Assembly (NCBI RefSeq): GCF_907164915.1
Contig: NC_061867.1
Coordinates: forward strand, 35,461,751 to 35,525,750
Direction of reading: 5' to 3'
Length of the DNA stretch: 64,000 nucleotides
Source: Impatiens glandulifera
Taxonomy: Eukaryota; Streptophyta; Magnoliopsida; Ericales; Balsaminaceae
In this document: positions 1 through 12,115 of the stretch, piece by piece
How positions within the stretch are numbered: the stretch's first letter is position 1
Layout: each line of letters starts with the position of its first letter
Translations under genes and position numbers: made by a program
The notes under the pieces: model-generated
Seen by the model: the letters and a program-made list of their open reading frames with translations, nothing else
The model's database searches: none
What the model was told of the DNA's origin: nothing

Positions 1-785
1 ATTAAAAAAGAAAAAGTAATAAAAAAAAGAAGAAATTAAATTCACAAGCACATGCACATGCACCGTTTTTTGTTTCTTTTTAATTTAAAGTTTTTTCAAA
101 TTATTATAGTTATCCATTATTAATTAATGATATAATTTAAATTAAAAAATCATAGATAGCCACTCAATTATTTTTATATTTAATATAAACTTAAATTCTA
201 GTATTTTCTTAAACATAATTAATCACTTATTTCATCAAATTATTAAAATAATGAACTAAAATAACAAATTTCATTATTTTATTTTTTATATTAGAACTGG
301 TAACGAGAGAAGTGTTCATTTACTCTAATATATAAAAAATAATATATTATATCATAAATAAAAACAACTGAAAAACTTAATACTACATACGAAAAATAAG
401 GTAACTAGGTTTAATATGAAAACTTGTAAGTAATACATTATTGAACTTGTAGAGGCGATTTGAAAAATAAAATTGTGTGAGTACAGGAATCCCTTTGACA
501 ATAATTACGCTTTGAAAAGGTATAGAAGACGAATTATTAACTTCTAAGTCTTTATTATCTTCTCCGTGTTATGAGTCTCATGATCTTTTTGTAATATAAT
601 TTTATGTTAGATATCACCTAAGATGTAATTTTATATATCATTAAATACAAACTTAATCAATATTATATATTTATATTATTTTAACTCATATTAGATTTGA
701 TAAGTCTTTGGAATACAAAGTAAACCATTCTCCTTTCATACTATAAGAACTTTATTATTGAAGAAACTGATTCTTCACCATTTTT
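1..785. other. AT-rich intergenic, no gene seen
   Basis: Strongly AT-rich sequence without a credible reading frame or splice structure. Nothing can be assigned apart from short A/T runs. Confidence 0.6.
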
Positions 786-962
786 ATTGAGAGAGGGAAT
801 TTGAGGAAGAGAATGGAGAGCGAATGATGTGGCGCAATTTGATTAGCCAAAAAAATAACAAAATTTCTCTCTCTCCTAACCTTTTATCATTTTTCCAACC
901 AAAGTGATGTAGATACATCATTCTCTCCCCTACTCTCTCCCTCAAATTCCCTTCCTCTATCA
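786..962. repeat. Small fold-back (MITE-like) element
   Basis: The left arm (about 786-830, GAGAGAGGGAATTTGAGG and onwards to GAATGATGT) is an imperfect inverted copy of the right arm (about 915-962, ACATCATTCTCTC to CCTCAAATTCCCTTCC). A short spacer of about 85 bp separates the arms, so a single strand can fold into a hairpin. The flanks share ATTTTTA-type sequence (about 779-787 and 970-978), which may be a target duplication, but the exact ends are not clear. No coding capacity. It is probably a non-autonomous DNA transposon; the superfamily is not assignable. Confidence 0.55.
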
Positions 963-1353
963 CTCCTCCTATTTTTACTCACCTTTCCACCCATAGTATC
1001 CCGGCCACTCAAGATATGGGTTGGATGATAAGTATATTTACGGGTGGGTCTCTAAATAAAATTGCAAGTGCATACATAAAAAACTAATTAATGCATGCAA
1101 TCAAAATTCCTATTTATCTATTTCTCTCATTCAAATAACTTAAAACAAATAAAAAATTTGGAGTGTTCTAAAAATTAAGAGAAAGAAAAGAATTTCAAAG
1201 TTGATATAGAAGAATCCAAGGTTGTTGAGGATTCTAAAACTGAAGCGGAAAAGAAATAAAGACAATGATCTCGAAATTAAAGTTGAGAACCACAAGATGA
1301 AGAGCCCATAAATTTTGAAGAATAATTTTTTCTATCATATCAGAACTAGTTCA
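963..1353. other. Intergenic, no gene seen
   Basis: Non-coding AT-rich flank between the fold-back element and the first LTR. Nothing is recognisable. Confidence 0.5.
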
Positions 1354-1751
1354 TGTTGAGTTATGGAGCCTACACTTATAATAAACTCTACATTGTTAAT
1401 TAGAGTTTATTGAGTTTTCTTTTTTTGGTTTTGGTTTTGGGCCTGACCAAAGTTATTTAGATTTTTATTACTTGAATGTTTACCTTATAAATATATGATT
1501 ATTAAGAGCTTACATTGTTAAGAAAAAATTCTAGAGAGATAAAAGTGTGAGGCAAAAACTCTGTATTTCTTCTTCTTCTTCATAGTAAAACCTGGTGGTG
1601 ACTGAAGTGAATATAGCTCCATTTGAGTGAACCACTATAAATCTGTGTGTTTTGTGTTCTTCTTTCTTGTGTTTTTTAGTGTTCTTCTTTCTTGTGTTTT
1701 TTTTACAAATCGTTTCAAGTAGGTCGGATTTGGGAGATACAAATCCTAACA
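1354..1751 (+). repeat. 5' LTR of the Tnt1-like Copia element
   Basis: A 398-bp direct repeat beginning TGTTGAGTTATGGAG and ending CCTAACA, matched by 5766-6134. It contains a TATAAATATAT-type box (about 1486-1496) that could have driven transcription. Confidence 0.88.
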
Positions 1752-1753
1752 AC

Positions 1754-1765
1754 TGGTATCAGAGC
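1754..1765 (+). other. Primer binding site, initiator tRNA-Met
   Basis: TGGTATCAGAGC lies two bases after the 5' LTR and is complementary to the 3' end of plant initiator tRNA-Met. It primes minus-strand DNA synthesis. Confidence 0.9.
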
Positions 1766-1794
1766 AGCTAGGCTAGATCTGAGCATTGGAAACA

Positions 1795-2550
1795 ATGGCA
1801 AGTGAGAACAGTATAGAAAATGGGATTGGAAGATTTGATGGGACATATTATGCCTTCTGGAGAATGTAGATTGAAGATTATCTCTATGGAAAGAAGCTTC
1901 ATGTTCCTTTGAGTAAGAAACCAGAGAAGATGAATGAAGCTGAATGGAAACTCCTTGATAGACAGGTTTTGGGAGTTGTCCAATTGACGCTAGCCAAGAC
2001 AGTTGCTCACAATGTAGCAAAGGAGAAGACCACCATGGGTCTGATGAAAACTCTTTCTGATATGTATGAGAAATCATCTGTTAACAACAATGTACACTTA
2101 ATGAAAATACTCTTTTACTTAAGAATGGTTGATGGTACTTCTGTCACTACTCATTTGAATGAATTCAATACAATTGTGAATCAATTGATATCTGTTGAGA
2201 TTGATTTTAGGGATGAAGTTAGTGCCCTGATTTTGTTAGCATCTCTACCAAATAGTTGAGAACCTATGAGGGCAGCAATTAGTAATTCAGTTGGAAATGC
2301 TAAACTGAAATTTGTTGAAGTTAGAGATCGTATTCTTGCTAAAGAGGTTCGTAAAATTGATTCTAGTGAAACGTTCAAAGGTTCTACTCTGAATGTGGAA
2401 AACAGGGGCAGAGGTAATGATAGAAGTTTTAATCGAGGTAAGAGCAGATCTATGTCGAGGAGCAAGAGGACTCAGTCCAAGTCTGGGCGGACATTTGAGT
2501 GCTGAATTGTGGTAAACAAGGTCATTTGAAGAGGAACTGCAAAGCACCAA
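1795..2550 (+). pseudogene. Copia gag pseudogene
   Basis: The ATG at 1795 opens the frame (MASENSIENGIGRFDG), but a TAG at 1867-1869 and a TGA at 2257-2259 interrupt it. The middle part is a typical Copia gag capsid (UBN2-like) sequence with a conserved region near 2080-2200. The C-terminus carries a basic, Ser/Arg-rich stretch and then one CCHC zinc knuckle (C-x2-C-x4-H-x4-C, about 2500-2545). A single base is missing inside the knuckle codons, moving the frame into that of the following protease. In a working element gag would form the virus-like particle. Here it cannot make a full protein. Confidence 0.85.
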
Positions 2551-5500
2551 AGAGAAACAATGATGATAAAAATGATACAGCCAACGTTGTTACAGAAACT
2601 ATCACTAATGCGTTATTTATTTCTGTTGATAGCCTGATAGATTCATGGGTTTTGGACTCGGGAGTGTCTTTCCACACCACTGCCCACAAAGAATTAATGG
2701 AGAATTATGTGGCTGAAAATTGTGGGAAAGTTTATTTCGCAGATGGTGAGCCACTAGATATTGTTGGCATGGGGGACATGAAATTGAAGATGGCAAATGA
2801 TTTTGTTTGGAATATTAATAAGGTGAGACACATTCCAGGTTTAATGCGCAATCTGATTTCTGTTACACAACTTGATGAAGAAGGTCACAATTTCAGTTGT
2901 AGAAATGGTGCATGGAAGGTGACTAAAAGAGCAATAGTTGTTGCTCGAGGTCACAAAACTGGAATGTTATACACGACTCCAACTTGTAGAGAAACAATTG
3001 TTGCTGTATTTGATGACTCGAAGAATAGTGAGCTATGACATTGCAGGTTGGGCCATATGAGCGAAAAATGGATGAAAATTCTTTTGAAGAATGGAAAGAT
3101 TTCAGAACTGAAGTCTGTTGAACATCAGTTATGTGAAAACTGCATTCTTGGAAAACAGAAACAGGTGAGTTTCTTAAAGATTGGGAAGGAGCTCAAGAAA
3201 GAAAGGCTAGAGTTGGTACACACTGATGTGTGGGGACCTGCACTTGTTTCTTCTATTGGCGGATCACAATACTACGTGACGTTTATAGATGATTCAACAA
3301 GAAAGGTATGTGTATATTTTATGAAGCATAAGTCTGAATTATTTATTATTTTCAAAAAATGGAAGGCTTTGGTTGAAAATGAAACAAATTAGAAAGTTAA
3401 GTGCTTGAGATCCGAAAACGGAGGTGAATATATCAATTTAGATTTCAAAGAGTATTGTGTTGTGAATGGGATCAGTATGGTGAAGACTGTTTCCCGAACG
3501 CCTCAAGAGAATGGAGTAGTTGAACGAATGAATCGAACATTGAACGAGCGTGCTAGAAACATGAGATTGCATGTAGGGCTGCCTAAAACCTTCTGGGAAG
3601 AAGCTATTAATACTGCTGCCTATTTGATAAACAGGGGACCCTCTATTCCTCTTGAATTCAGAATTCCTAAAGAAGCCTAAAGCAATAAAAAGGTAAACCT
3701 TTCTTATTTGAAAGTGTTTGGTTTTTTTATCATATGTTCATATTAATGAATGTGATAGGAGCAAGCTTGTTCCAAAGTCTAATAAATGTTTTTTCATTGG
3801 TTATGGTGATATCAAGTTTGGCTATCGTTTCTGAGATAATCAAAATCGGAAGATCATTTGTAGCAGAAATGTTATATTCAATGAATAAGTTCTCTACAAA
3901 GATTGTGTTGGGAAGACATCAGATGGTGATTTCAAGTTGGAAGAGACTGGTATTGTCGATTTGAGAGAATTTTCAGCTGAATATATACCAATTATCGAAG
4001 AAAAACAATGTTTTGTTGAAGAAGAAATCGTTGAGAACGTGGCCCCAGAGGTAAATCAGCAAGCACCAGTTATACAGTTGAGAAGATCGTCAAGGAATCG
4101 AAAACCAGTTAAGAGGTGGTCTCCATCTCTGAACTATATCTTATTGACAGATAGAGGTGAACCTGAATGCTACGAGAAAACAATTTAATCTGATGAATCG
4201 ATTAAGTGGGAGTCTGCTATGAAAGATGAGATGGACTCTTTGATGTTGAATCAGACTTGGGAGCTCACTAAGCTACCAAAGGAAAAGAAAGCACTTCACA
4301 ATAAATGGATCTTCAGGATTAAAGAAGAACATGAGAAAACCATGAGGTACAAGGCAAGATTGGTTGTGAAAGGATTTCAACAGAAAGAAGGTATTGACTA
4401 CAATGAGATCTTCTCTCCAGTAGTTAAATTGATGACAATCAGAACTATTTTGAGTTTGGTTGTGAAAGAAGACCTTCATCTTAAACAAATGGATGTCAAA
4501 ACTACTTTTCTTCATGGTGATTTAGATGAAGAGATTTATATGCGACAACCAGAAGGATTTGAAATCAAAGGAAAAGATGAGCTTGTGTGTAAGCTTTAGA
4601 AGAGTCTGTATGGTTTGAAACAGGCTCCAAGGCAATGGTACAAGAAGTTCGATAGCTTCATGAAAAGTAACAATTTTCTAAGGTGTGAAGCTGATCATTG
4701 CTGCTATATTAAGAGGTTTGATAAATCGTACATTATTCTTCTCCTCTACGTTGATGACATGTTGATTACTGGAGCAAGCTTGTATGAGATTAACAAGCTC
4801 AATAAAGAGTTGTCTGAAAATTTTGCAATGAGGGATTTGGGTGTTGCTAAACAAATCCTTGGGATGAGAATTTTCAGGGATGAAAAAGTTCTCAAGCTTT
4901 CACAAGAAGAATATGTGAAGAAAGTTCTTAGCAGGTTTAACTTGTATGATGCAAAATCAGTTACTACCCTCTTAACTAGTCACTTCAGACTATCTAAAGA
5001 TCAATTGCCTTCAATAGAGGAGGAGAAAAAAATACATGGACATTATTCCGTATGCCTCTGCCATTGTTGTATTATGTATGCGATAGTTTGCACAAGACCA
5101 GACATAACACATGTAGTGGGAGTTGTTAGCAGGTTCATGAGCAACCTGGGTAGGCAACATTGGGAAGAAGTAAAGTGGATACTACGATACTTAAGAGGAA
5201 GTACGGGTCTCACTTTGTGTTTTCAAAAGTCTAATATGAGTTTGGAAGGATATGATGATGCTGACAATGGTGGTGATGTTGATAGTAGGAAGAGCACAAC
5301 ATGATACATTTATACTCTGGGAGGTACTGCAATTAGTTGGGTTTCAAAATTGCAGAAAATTGTTGCTCTTTCTAGTTGTGAGACAGAGTATGTTGCTGTG
5401 ACAGAGGCTGCTAAGGAGATTATGTGGTTACAACTCTTTTTGCGAGAATTGGGTCAAGACTACGAGGGAAGTGTGTTGCGATGCGACAGTCAGAGTGCCA

Positions 5501-5703
5501 TTCATTTGGAAAAGAATCATATTTATCATGACAGGACGTAGAATATACAGGTTCGTTATCATTTCATCTGGACAGCTTTAGAAGATGGAGTATTAGCTCT
5601 TAAGAAGATTCCCAGGAGTGAGAATCCAACTGATATGTTGACGAAAGCTGTGACAAATGAGAAACTGAAGTTGTGTGCAACTTCAGTTGGTCTTCTTCGT
5701 TAA
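2550..5703 (+). pseudogene. Copia pol pseudogene (PR-INT-RT-RNase H)
   Basis: Protease: WVLDSGVSFH near 2645-2675, with catalytic DSG. GAG-pre-integrase: 3040-3180, with H...CENCILGKQ. Integrase core: DVWGP...FIDDSTRKVC (3220-3310), RSENGGEY (3408-3430) and the N/E-containing PQENGVVERMNRT block (3500-3545). RT: KARLVVKGFQQKEGIDY (4350-4400), then YVDDMLITG (4750-4776). RNase H: SSCETEYVA (5370-5400). The frame ends at TAA 5701-5703. Disabling lesions include TGA at 3036, TAG at 3390, a stop/frameshift near 3678, TAA near 4186, TAG at 4597 and TGA at 5302. The domain order and motifs leave no doubt about the family; no activity is possible. Confidence 0.9.
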
Positions 5704-5749
5704 GACACCGAATGGAAAACCACTACCGATCGAGAGATGATGAAGTTAG

Positions 5750-6134
5750 TCTCCAAGTGAGAGATTGTTGAGTTATGGAGATTACAGTTATAATAAACTC
5801 TACATTGTTAATTAGAGTTTATTGGGTTTTCTTTTTTAGTTTGGGCTTGGGCCTGACCAAAGTTAATTATGTTTATTACCTGAATGTTTACCCTATAAAT
5901 ATGTGATTATTAAGGGGTTTACATTGTTAAGAAAAAATTCTAGAGAGATAAAAGTGTGAAGTAAAAACTCTATATTCATTCTTCTTCTTTATAGTGAAAT
6001 CTGGTGGTGGTTAAAATGGATGTAGCTCAATTTGAGTGAACCACTATAAATTTGTGTGTTTTTGTGTTTTTCTTTCTTGTGTTTTTTACAAATTATTTCA
6101 AACAGGTTAGATTTGGGAGATACAAATCCTAATA
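5750..6134 (+). repeat. Polypurine tract and 3' LTR of the Tnt1-like element
   Basis: CCAAGTGAGAGAT at 5753-5765 is the plus-strand primer tract, and the LTR proper starts at TGTTGAG (5766). It matches the 5' LTR along its length with small indels and substitutions. The terminal CA has become TA (6133-6134). Confidence 0.87.
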
Positions 6135-6139
6135 ATTCA

Positions 6140-8499
6140 TATGAAGAAAAAAAATCAAAATAAGAATATTATATATTCATCAAGCAGTTCATTTCACTCT
6201 CATTATAAGAAGAAATGGAGGAAAAGAAAAACAACTTGTTGAAACTTCATGTTGATATGTAAATAAAAATCTTAATTGGAATAATTATAGGATTTGATAT
6301 AATTTGTAATCTTTGCTTGTAATGTTTGTTTCTCGTATGTTTGATTACTACTAATTAGGTTCTTTAGGATCGTTTTATTGTCATCTTTTAATCATAACTA
6401 GAGTTTGTCTAACTTTGACTTTTGACCCTCCACTTTTAGGATTTTAATTAAATAATTTTAACCGTTTTCTAAAAAAATAAAATTTGTTTTTATATTTCAT
6501 TTCACTATTTTTATTTTTGTATTATATTAAATAAATATAATAATTTGTATTATTATTAATAAATATAATTGAATTTAGTTTGTTAATCCTATATTAACTT
6601 ATATTGTATATTGTGTAATAGAGCTAATCCATATTTTGTTAAAATGTATATAATATTTTTTTTGAGTCCCTTGCCTAAATTTTACCAGCTGCCTTTTTAT
6701 TTTATAATAAAACAATTTTTTTAATATAAACTAATATTTTTAAAAGAAATAAATTTATAATATTTATGGTTATTAATTTATGTTGAAAAAACTAATATTT
6801 TTGAAAGAAATAATTTTTTTGCTTATAAAGTTGTTATATAAATGGTATTCAAATGTTAAAAAAAAAAAGTAATTAGAATTGACTCGAGCTCAAATAACAC
6901 TATTCTGTTAGACTATATTATTATTATTTTGAAAAAGTGCTAGTTTTTTTATTAAACAATTAGATAAAAAGATCTCACTTTTATGGACAAGTGATTATAG
7001 GATACTCCACTTCAATATGTATATATAAAATCAAGAACATGAGACAAAAAAAAAAAAAAAAAAAATCAAAAATCACTCATGTTCATGATGGATGATCTTT
7101 ACTAAGTGGCCAAATGAGTTCCGTTCACTTCTTTAAATAGAGTATTGAGTTTTTTAAACCTAATGGTCTAGGTTCCAATCGTAAAATGCCACGCATTTCT
7201 TTATTGCAGTGCTCATTTTGCATAGGGTTGACAATTTCTGACCCGACACAAAAACATGACCCGAACCGAATACGAACAAAAAGCAAATTTAGATAATATA
7301 TTTTTAGATTTGAATTCAAATCAAGTCAACCCGTTTAACCGGATTAATAAGCATGTCAAAAAAGAGTCGACCTAAAATACCCAAAGTAGATTAGGTAACC
7401 CATTTACAATTTACTTTTATAAAGTTTTGTGTTTGTCTTTTCCTACTTACTCACCCACTCATTCAATTTTATTCAAAAATTTAAAGTATTCCTATTATTC
7501 AACTAAACTTCTTCCTTATTTCTACTATAACTTTCGTTTCCCCTCTTATTAATTTATTCTTAGATTTTAATGCGTCGTTACTCAATGTGCAACCCCTAGT
7601 CATTCCCTAGTCATCAGAGTCATTTGTAGCCATTGAGTCACTGTATAGAGTCACATTTATTTTTTCTACTCAACTTTTAAATAAATTTGTTCATCATTTT
7701 CATTTGTGTTGATGTCATTTTAATATGAAATAAATATGTGATTTTAATTACATCGATTAGGTTCAAGTGAGTCAGATGGTTAGGAATTAAGTCAGGTCAA
7801 TCGGGTAGTGTTCGTGTACGATTCGTGTCAGGTTTGGGCCAGTTATATGTCAAAGATTTTGACACAGATTACTAATTAAATAAGTCAGGTTAATGTTAGT
7901 ATTGTTCAACTTGATAACCTGCCAATCCAAACCCGACTTGAACCACCCTAAGGTCCCTAACTCGCGCTGGTCACTAACCTCCTCCGGGAAGGCAACCTAA
8001 CATCCTTTCTTGTCATCGATCTGCCTTAAATGAATAGGCTAGTCTAACCCTTAAACTAGTTTCGGCTTCCACTCCTCTTCTAGTTGTCGTAAGCAAAAGA
8101 AATGGTTCTTTAATCTCCTTCATACTAAGTCCCCACCAATCAATAGGTCGGCCAAAAAGCATCTCTCATAGTTACCAAGCTTTCGGTTACACTACAAATT
8201 AGGTTTTTGGGTTACTAGAAATGTTAAAACATAAACATAGATTACATTAATTCCATCATTTTAATTATACTTTGAAATAATATTAATTACAACACACGTA
8301 CTTTGAATGGCTTTCCTTGAGGATATCAGCGATTTTGTTACTATAGCAAAAATCTGCGCGAGGTAGACTTATTTATATTTTATCAAAAGAAATGAATTTG
8401 TTAACATTAACCTTTAATAATAAAGAGTTTTAAAATGTTTAGTTAAATATTCATTATCCTATAAAATTTATAATAATGATTTAAATATAATAAGAATCA
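6140..8499. other. AT-rich intergenic region
   Basis: No gene is recognisable. It contains homopolymer runs, for example poly-A near 7047-7065. The inner part (about 7222-7952) is compositionally different and is listed separately. Confidence 0.5.
7222..7952. repeat. Possible non-autonomous transposon with CCGAC-rich ends
   Basis: The left end (TAGGGTTGACAATTTC followed by CCCGAC/CCGAAC motifs, 7222-7270) faces a right end (AACCCGACTTGAACCACCCTA, about 7930-7952) of similar composition in opposite orientation. That is the look of common plant non-autonomous elements whose ends are rich in GGGTCGG/CCGACCC. The inverted match is weak and no target duplication is certain. No coding sequence is seen. 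Confidence 0.3.
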
Positions 8500-8510
8500 A
8501 TAAAATAAGA

Positions 8511-8566
8511 ATAATGATTTGGGGGCGGAGGGTGGGGCTCAGATCATAAAGCAAATCTATGTGGCA
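8511..8566 (+). repeat. Left terminal inverted repeat of the MULE
   Basis: The segment GGCGGAGGGTGGGGCTC followed by AGATCATAAAGCAAATC and TATGTGGC matches the reverse complement of the right end at roughly two of three positions, with a one-base gap. The match continues across the GTGGC motif. Confidence 0.7.
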
Positions 8567-8637
8567 TTGCCACGATGTATTTTTTGAATTAAAAAAAAAA
8601 TAAATAGCTTTAATCTGTGACTCTTCGCCTGCCCTTC

Positions 8638-8765
8638 TCTCTCATTACTCTCTCTTCTCGCTCCCTCCTGTGTAAACCCTAGTCGAGCCGTCAGTCTAAC
8701 CATTGATTCTCTCTCATTATTATCTCTTCTCGCTCTCTCCTGTGTAAACCCTAGTCGAGCCGTGA
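8638..8765 (+). promoter_or_regulatory. Duplicated leader/promoter block with telo-boxes
   Basis: About 56 bp (CTCTCTCATTA to GTAAACCCTAGTCGAGCCGT) occurs twice, at 8638-8694 and 8708-8763. Each copy has a pyrimidine-rich CTCTCT stretch and AAACCCTA, the plant telo-box found near transcription starts of growth-related genes. It lies directly upstream of the first exon of the Ulp1-like gene, so it is probably its promoter or 5' UTR. Confidence 0.5.
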
Positions 8766-9089
8766 GGTATTTTCTATCTCGCCGTGGAAGCGCTCAACCA
8801 TTTCCATCAATTTCTTCTTGCCGCCACTTGTTATCCGTCTCGCTGTGGAAGCCCCTCGCCTCCTCTTATATTCTCGCCGTACGTATTCTCCAATATCCAA
8901 TCGCTTCTTGCTATCTATTCTCTAAGATCAATGGATTCTGCTACCGATATCAACATCCCATCTACCGTCCCCCCTAATTCCGACATTGTAACGGCTCTGA
9001 ATGCACGAAAGAGGAAGACCATCTCGAAGACACGAAAGAGGAAGACCAACGATGTTGACAACCAAGATTTTAGAAGGTAAGTTATCTTT

Positions 9090-9290
9090 TGCGTGTTATA
9101 TTTCGTAATAACTAGTTATATTGAGCGTAAAATATAGTTATATGAAGCGTACTAAGTAGTTATATGAAGCGTAATTAGTAGTTATATGAAGCGTTATAAG
9201 TGGTTGTATGGAGTATAATATGTAGTTATATGGAGCATAATAGGTAGATATATGGATCGTAATAAATAGTTATATGGAGCGTTCACCTTT
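9090..9290 (+). repeat. Tandem repeat in intron 1 of the Ulp1-like gene
   Basis: About nine degenerate copies of a unit of about 20 bp with core GTTATATGGAGCGTAATA. A second array of the same unit fills intron 2 (about 9805-9945), and a remnant is in intron 4 (10990-11050). Confidence 0.8.
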
Positions 9291-9804
9291 GTCATTTTTT
9301 CAGTTCGAAATTGTCAAAAAAAAGAAGATTGCCGAAAACAACGATTCCAAACATCCGCACTTCTCCTCAAGGCCTATGTAAACTAGTGAATGGACTGTCG
9401 GACCTCCAGAAGCAAGCTGTCAAGGACATCGGCTTCGGCTCTCTCCTTTCCTTACGTGTCTCCAAATTGCCATCCTCAATTGCAATGTATTTGTTTGAGC
9501 ACTTCGATAAACTAACGTTTTTCCTGAGTCTGATCCCTAGAGGAGAGATCGACGTAACTGAGTCCATTGGTAAAAATAGTGACGGACCTGAGTACCTCGC
9601 CATACTTAGGGCTTGGAGGATGAGATGGGTAGGGAGTGAAACCAGTGGTGCTCCCATCATTTCCTCTATGCCAGAGGTAATTCTAGCAAACACAACTGCC
9701 GATGACGACTTCAAACGTGACTTCGTTGTGTACGTCGTCTCCAGCTTCTTGTGGGCCACTGAAAGTCCAACTTGTAGGTAAAAATCTCCAGCTTCTTGTA
9801 TTTT

Positions 9805-9945
9805 GTAGTTATATTTAGCATTATATGGATATTATTGTATAGTTATATGGTTCGTATTGTATAGTTATATGATGCATATTGTAGAGTTATATGGAGCGTT
9901 ATAGGTAGTTATATGGAGTGTTATATGGAGCGTAATATGGTTTTA
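9805..9945 (+). repeat. Tandem repeat in intron 2 of the Ulp1-like gene
   Basis: About six copies of the GTTATATGGAGCGT unit seen in intron 1. The copies share its orientation. Confidence 0.75.
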
Positions 9946-11699
9946 TCATATTAGTCTAATTAAATCATGTTTTCAATATGCAGGTCTAAAATCTTGAAAT
10001 CACTAGTTCATGTTGACAGTATTAAGGACCTAAATTGGTGTCGATTCACATTAAATGGACTTGTTGAGAGTATGATCAAATGGAAGAAGAAACGAGACTC
10101 ATTTTTCCAAGGACCAGCAACCTTCCTTATGGTAAGAGCGATTCATTAATTAATTTCATAAACATTGCTAATTATTATACAACTAACATTCCTTCTTTTT
10201 TCAGTTATGTTACATGGACATGGTAGCATATTTCACCCAAAGAAGGAACGTGAGGATTTTCCCGATCATATCCTGTTGGGATGACATGATGATTTTTGAA
10301 AGGTTACGTACCGAGGAGAGACTTGGTGAGTATGGCAAAGAGAGGGTGTTAGATAGGATTCCACTTCCAACACAGGAGAACGTTGTTGCTCCTTCAGTTT
10401 CTGCTCCTACTGTTGTTGCTCCTACTGTTGTTGCTCCTTCAGTTTCTACTCCTAGTGCATGGGACGTATTCTCAGAGGCAGCAGTCCAATTATCAACCTC
10501 TATAACTGCGATCGCAGCTGCATCTTTAAACTTGAATACCGCAGTCCACACGTCTACATTTATTAAATCTGCCATCCAGCCTGCCATGATGATGATGTTC
10601 CAAAATCCCGACCTCAAATTGGCAATCCAACAGTGGATTCAGGAATCAAATTTTGAGGCCTCTCCTCCCACACCCAAGAGTCCTACTCCTCACACACTCA
10701 AGACTCCAACTCAAGTTCCATCTCTCACTACCACTATCCAGCTCCCACCCTCACTCTTAGATCCCACTCCCACTATCCAGGTCCCACCCACACTCCAAGA
10801 TCCCACTCCCACTCTCCAGGTTCAGATTCAGGATGAACCTCTACCTGTCATGATACGCAGAAAGAGAAGAACTCGACGCCTAGTAAATCAAGTACTGCCA
10901 AAGAATTTGACGACTCCATATTTGAATAGAGTGTACGATCAATTTAGCAATATGAAACCTGAGGATAGAGCCATTGTCGATTTAGCAATGGTAGATATAT
11001 GGAGCTTAAGTGGTAGATATATAATGATTATGTTGTATATATATATGGACCTTCATGTTGAATATATCCCCATCGTGCATTACTTAGTTATATTTTTTTG
11101 TTTGCGTGCAGATTTTTCTTCCGATTGCTAGACATGACCATTTTTACATCGTTGTTTTCAACCTCATTCGAGGCAATAGGAATTGTAAATACAAAGTGGA
11201 AATCATAGACAATCGGTGTCTCTCAAAAGGTATAAAATTTGAAGACAAGTACAAAAAACTTGACCTCATTATCGAGAGGTTTGCTCAATTTATTCGTTCA
11301 AAGGGGTGTACCAATGCCGACATTCTCCCCACATTGAAGCCTGTATTGTTGAAATTGAAGTGGCAGGATACTATAAACGCAACTGATTGTAGAATTTTTA
11401 CCATGAGGCACATGGAGACTTACAATGGCGATTGGAAAAAATGGAATTTATGAGAGAATCCGAAAGATGCTGCTGATAATATGCATGGGTTGAGGATTCA
11501 TTACATCACCAAATTGTTAAAATCCCGCATCAACACCTACGACAATGAACGAGCCATTTTGAATTTATACCTTCCAAGTCCTAGTTAAATTGTTTAAAAT
11601 ATTTATGCTTAGTAAAGCTAAAAAAAACTTAATATAATGCTGAATTATGCTTATAGTTTATTGTTTGTGGTATCATAGTCAAATCATTTATTTGAGATC

Positions 11700-12115
11700 T
11701 ATATAATGAGGTAATCAACTCAATATAACGAAGCAACAAGTACAATATAACGAGTCAATGATCTCAATATAACGAAGCAATAAGTACAATATAACGAGTC
11801 AATAATCTCAATATAACGAACCAACAAGTACAATATAATTAGTCAATGATCTCAATATAACGCTGAAATAAGCTCATTATAACTACAATAATGTGGTAAA
11901 AGAGAATTGAGTGGAGACTATTGTTTGTGGTATAGTAGCTGGGTCATTGAATTGTTGCGCATCTGTTGGTTCATCCCGCATTTTTTTCTATAATAAAATT
12001 TAACAAGGCAATTAGTTAAATATATTACATCAATATAACTAGGCAATGAGCTCTATATAACTAGTAAATGAGCTCAATATAACAAAGCAACTAACACAAT
12101 ATAACAAGTCAATGA
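11700..12115. repeat. Tandem repeat between and within the convergent MULE genes
   Basis: Degenerate copies of a unit with core CTCAATATAACGAGTCAATGA (about 21 bp). They fill the space between the two convergent genes and the last intron of the minus-strand gene. The core GCTCAATATAAC is close to the reverse complement of the GTTATATGGAGC unit on the other arm. The last exon of the FAR1-like gene lies inside this stretch (11883-11987). Confidence 0.75.

Larger units (their letters stand above)
1354..6134 (+). mobile_element. Ty1/Copia LTR retrotransposon, Tnt1/Tork-like, full length but dead
   Basis: Full structure is visible: 5' LTR, a primer site for initiator tRNA-Met, gag, protease, integrase, RT, RNase H, a purine-rich tract and a 3' LTR. 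The 5 bp before the element (GTTCA, 1349-1353) and after it (ATTCA, 6135-6139) differ at one position, consistent with an aged target-site duplication. The order integrase before RT identifies Copia. The AAGTGAGAGAT tract beside TGTTGAG and the WVLDSG-type protease motif resemble Tnt1/Tork elements. The coding region is broken by at least six stops or shifts, many explainable as C-to-T or G-to-A changes, the pattern expected of methylated, silenced DNA. Confidence 0.9.
8931..11588 (+). pseudogene. Ulp1-like (C48) cysteine protease gene of the MULE, broken
   Basis: A five-exon structure can be followed in one continuous frame: 8931-9076, 9304-9777, 9984-10131, 10205-10990 and 11112-11588, all with GT/AG borders. 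Exon 1 encodes a basic, K/R-rich N-terminus (MDSATDINIP). Exons 2-4 encode a conserved plant-transposon region (VTESIGKNSDGPEYLAILRAW) and a Pro/Thr/Val-rich repeat linker (about 10370-10830). Exon 5 encodes the end of an Ulp1-like domain: a His in ARHDHFYIVVF (about 11130), an Asp in VEIIDN (about 11200) and Cys in ATDCRIFTMRHMETY (about 11380-11425). The usual Gly after Cys is Arg, and the N-terminal half of the protease domain seems absent. A TGA at 11451-11453 truncates the frame; it would otherwise run to TAA 11586-11588. Ulp1-like genes are known passengers of plant MULEs; their role in transposition is unclear. Confidence 0.75.

Noticed and set aside
10210..10617. 135-residue minus-strand frame
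   Set aside because: It is antisense to exon 4 of the Ulp1-like gene, which has splice sites and a continuing frame.
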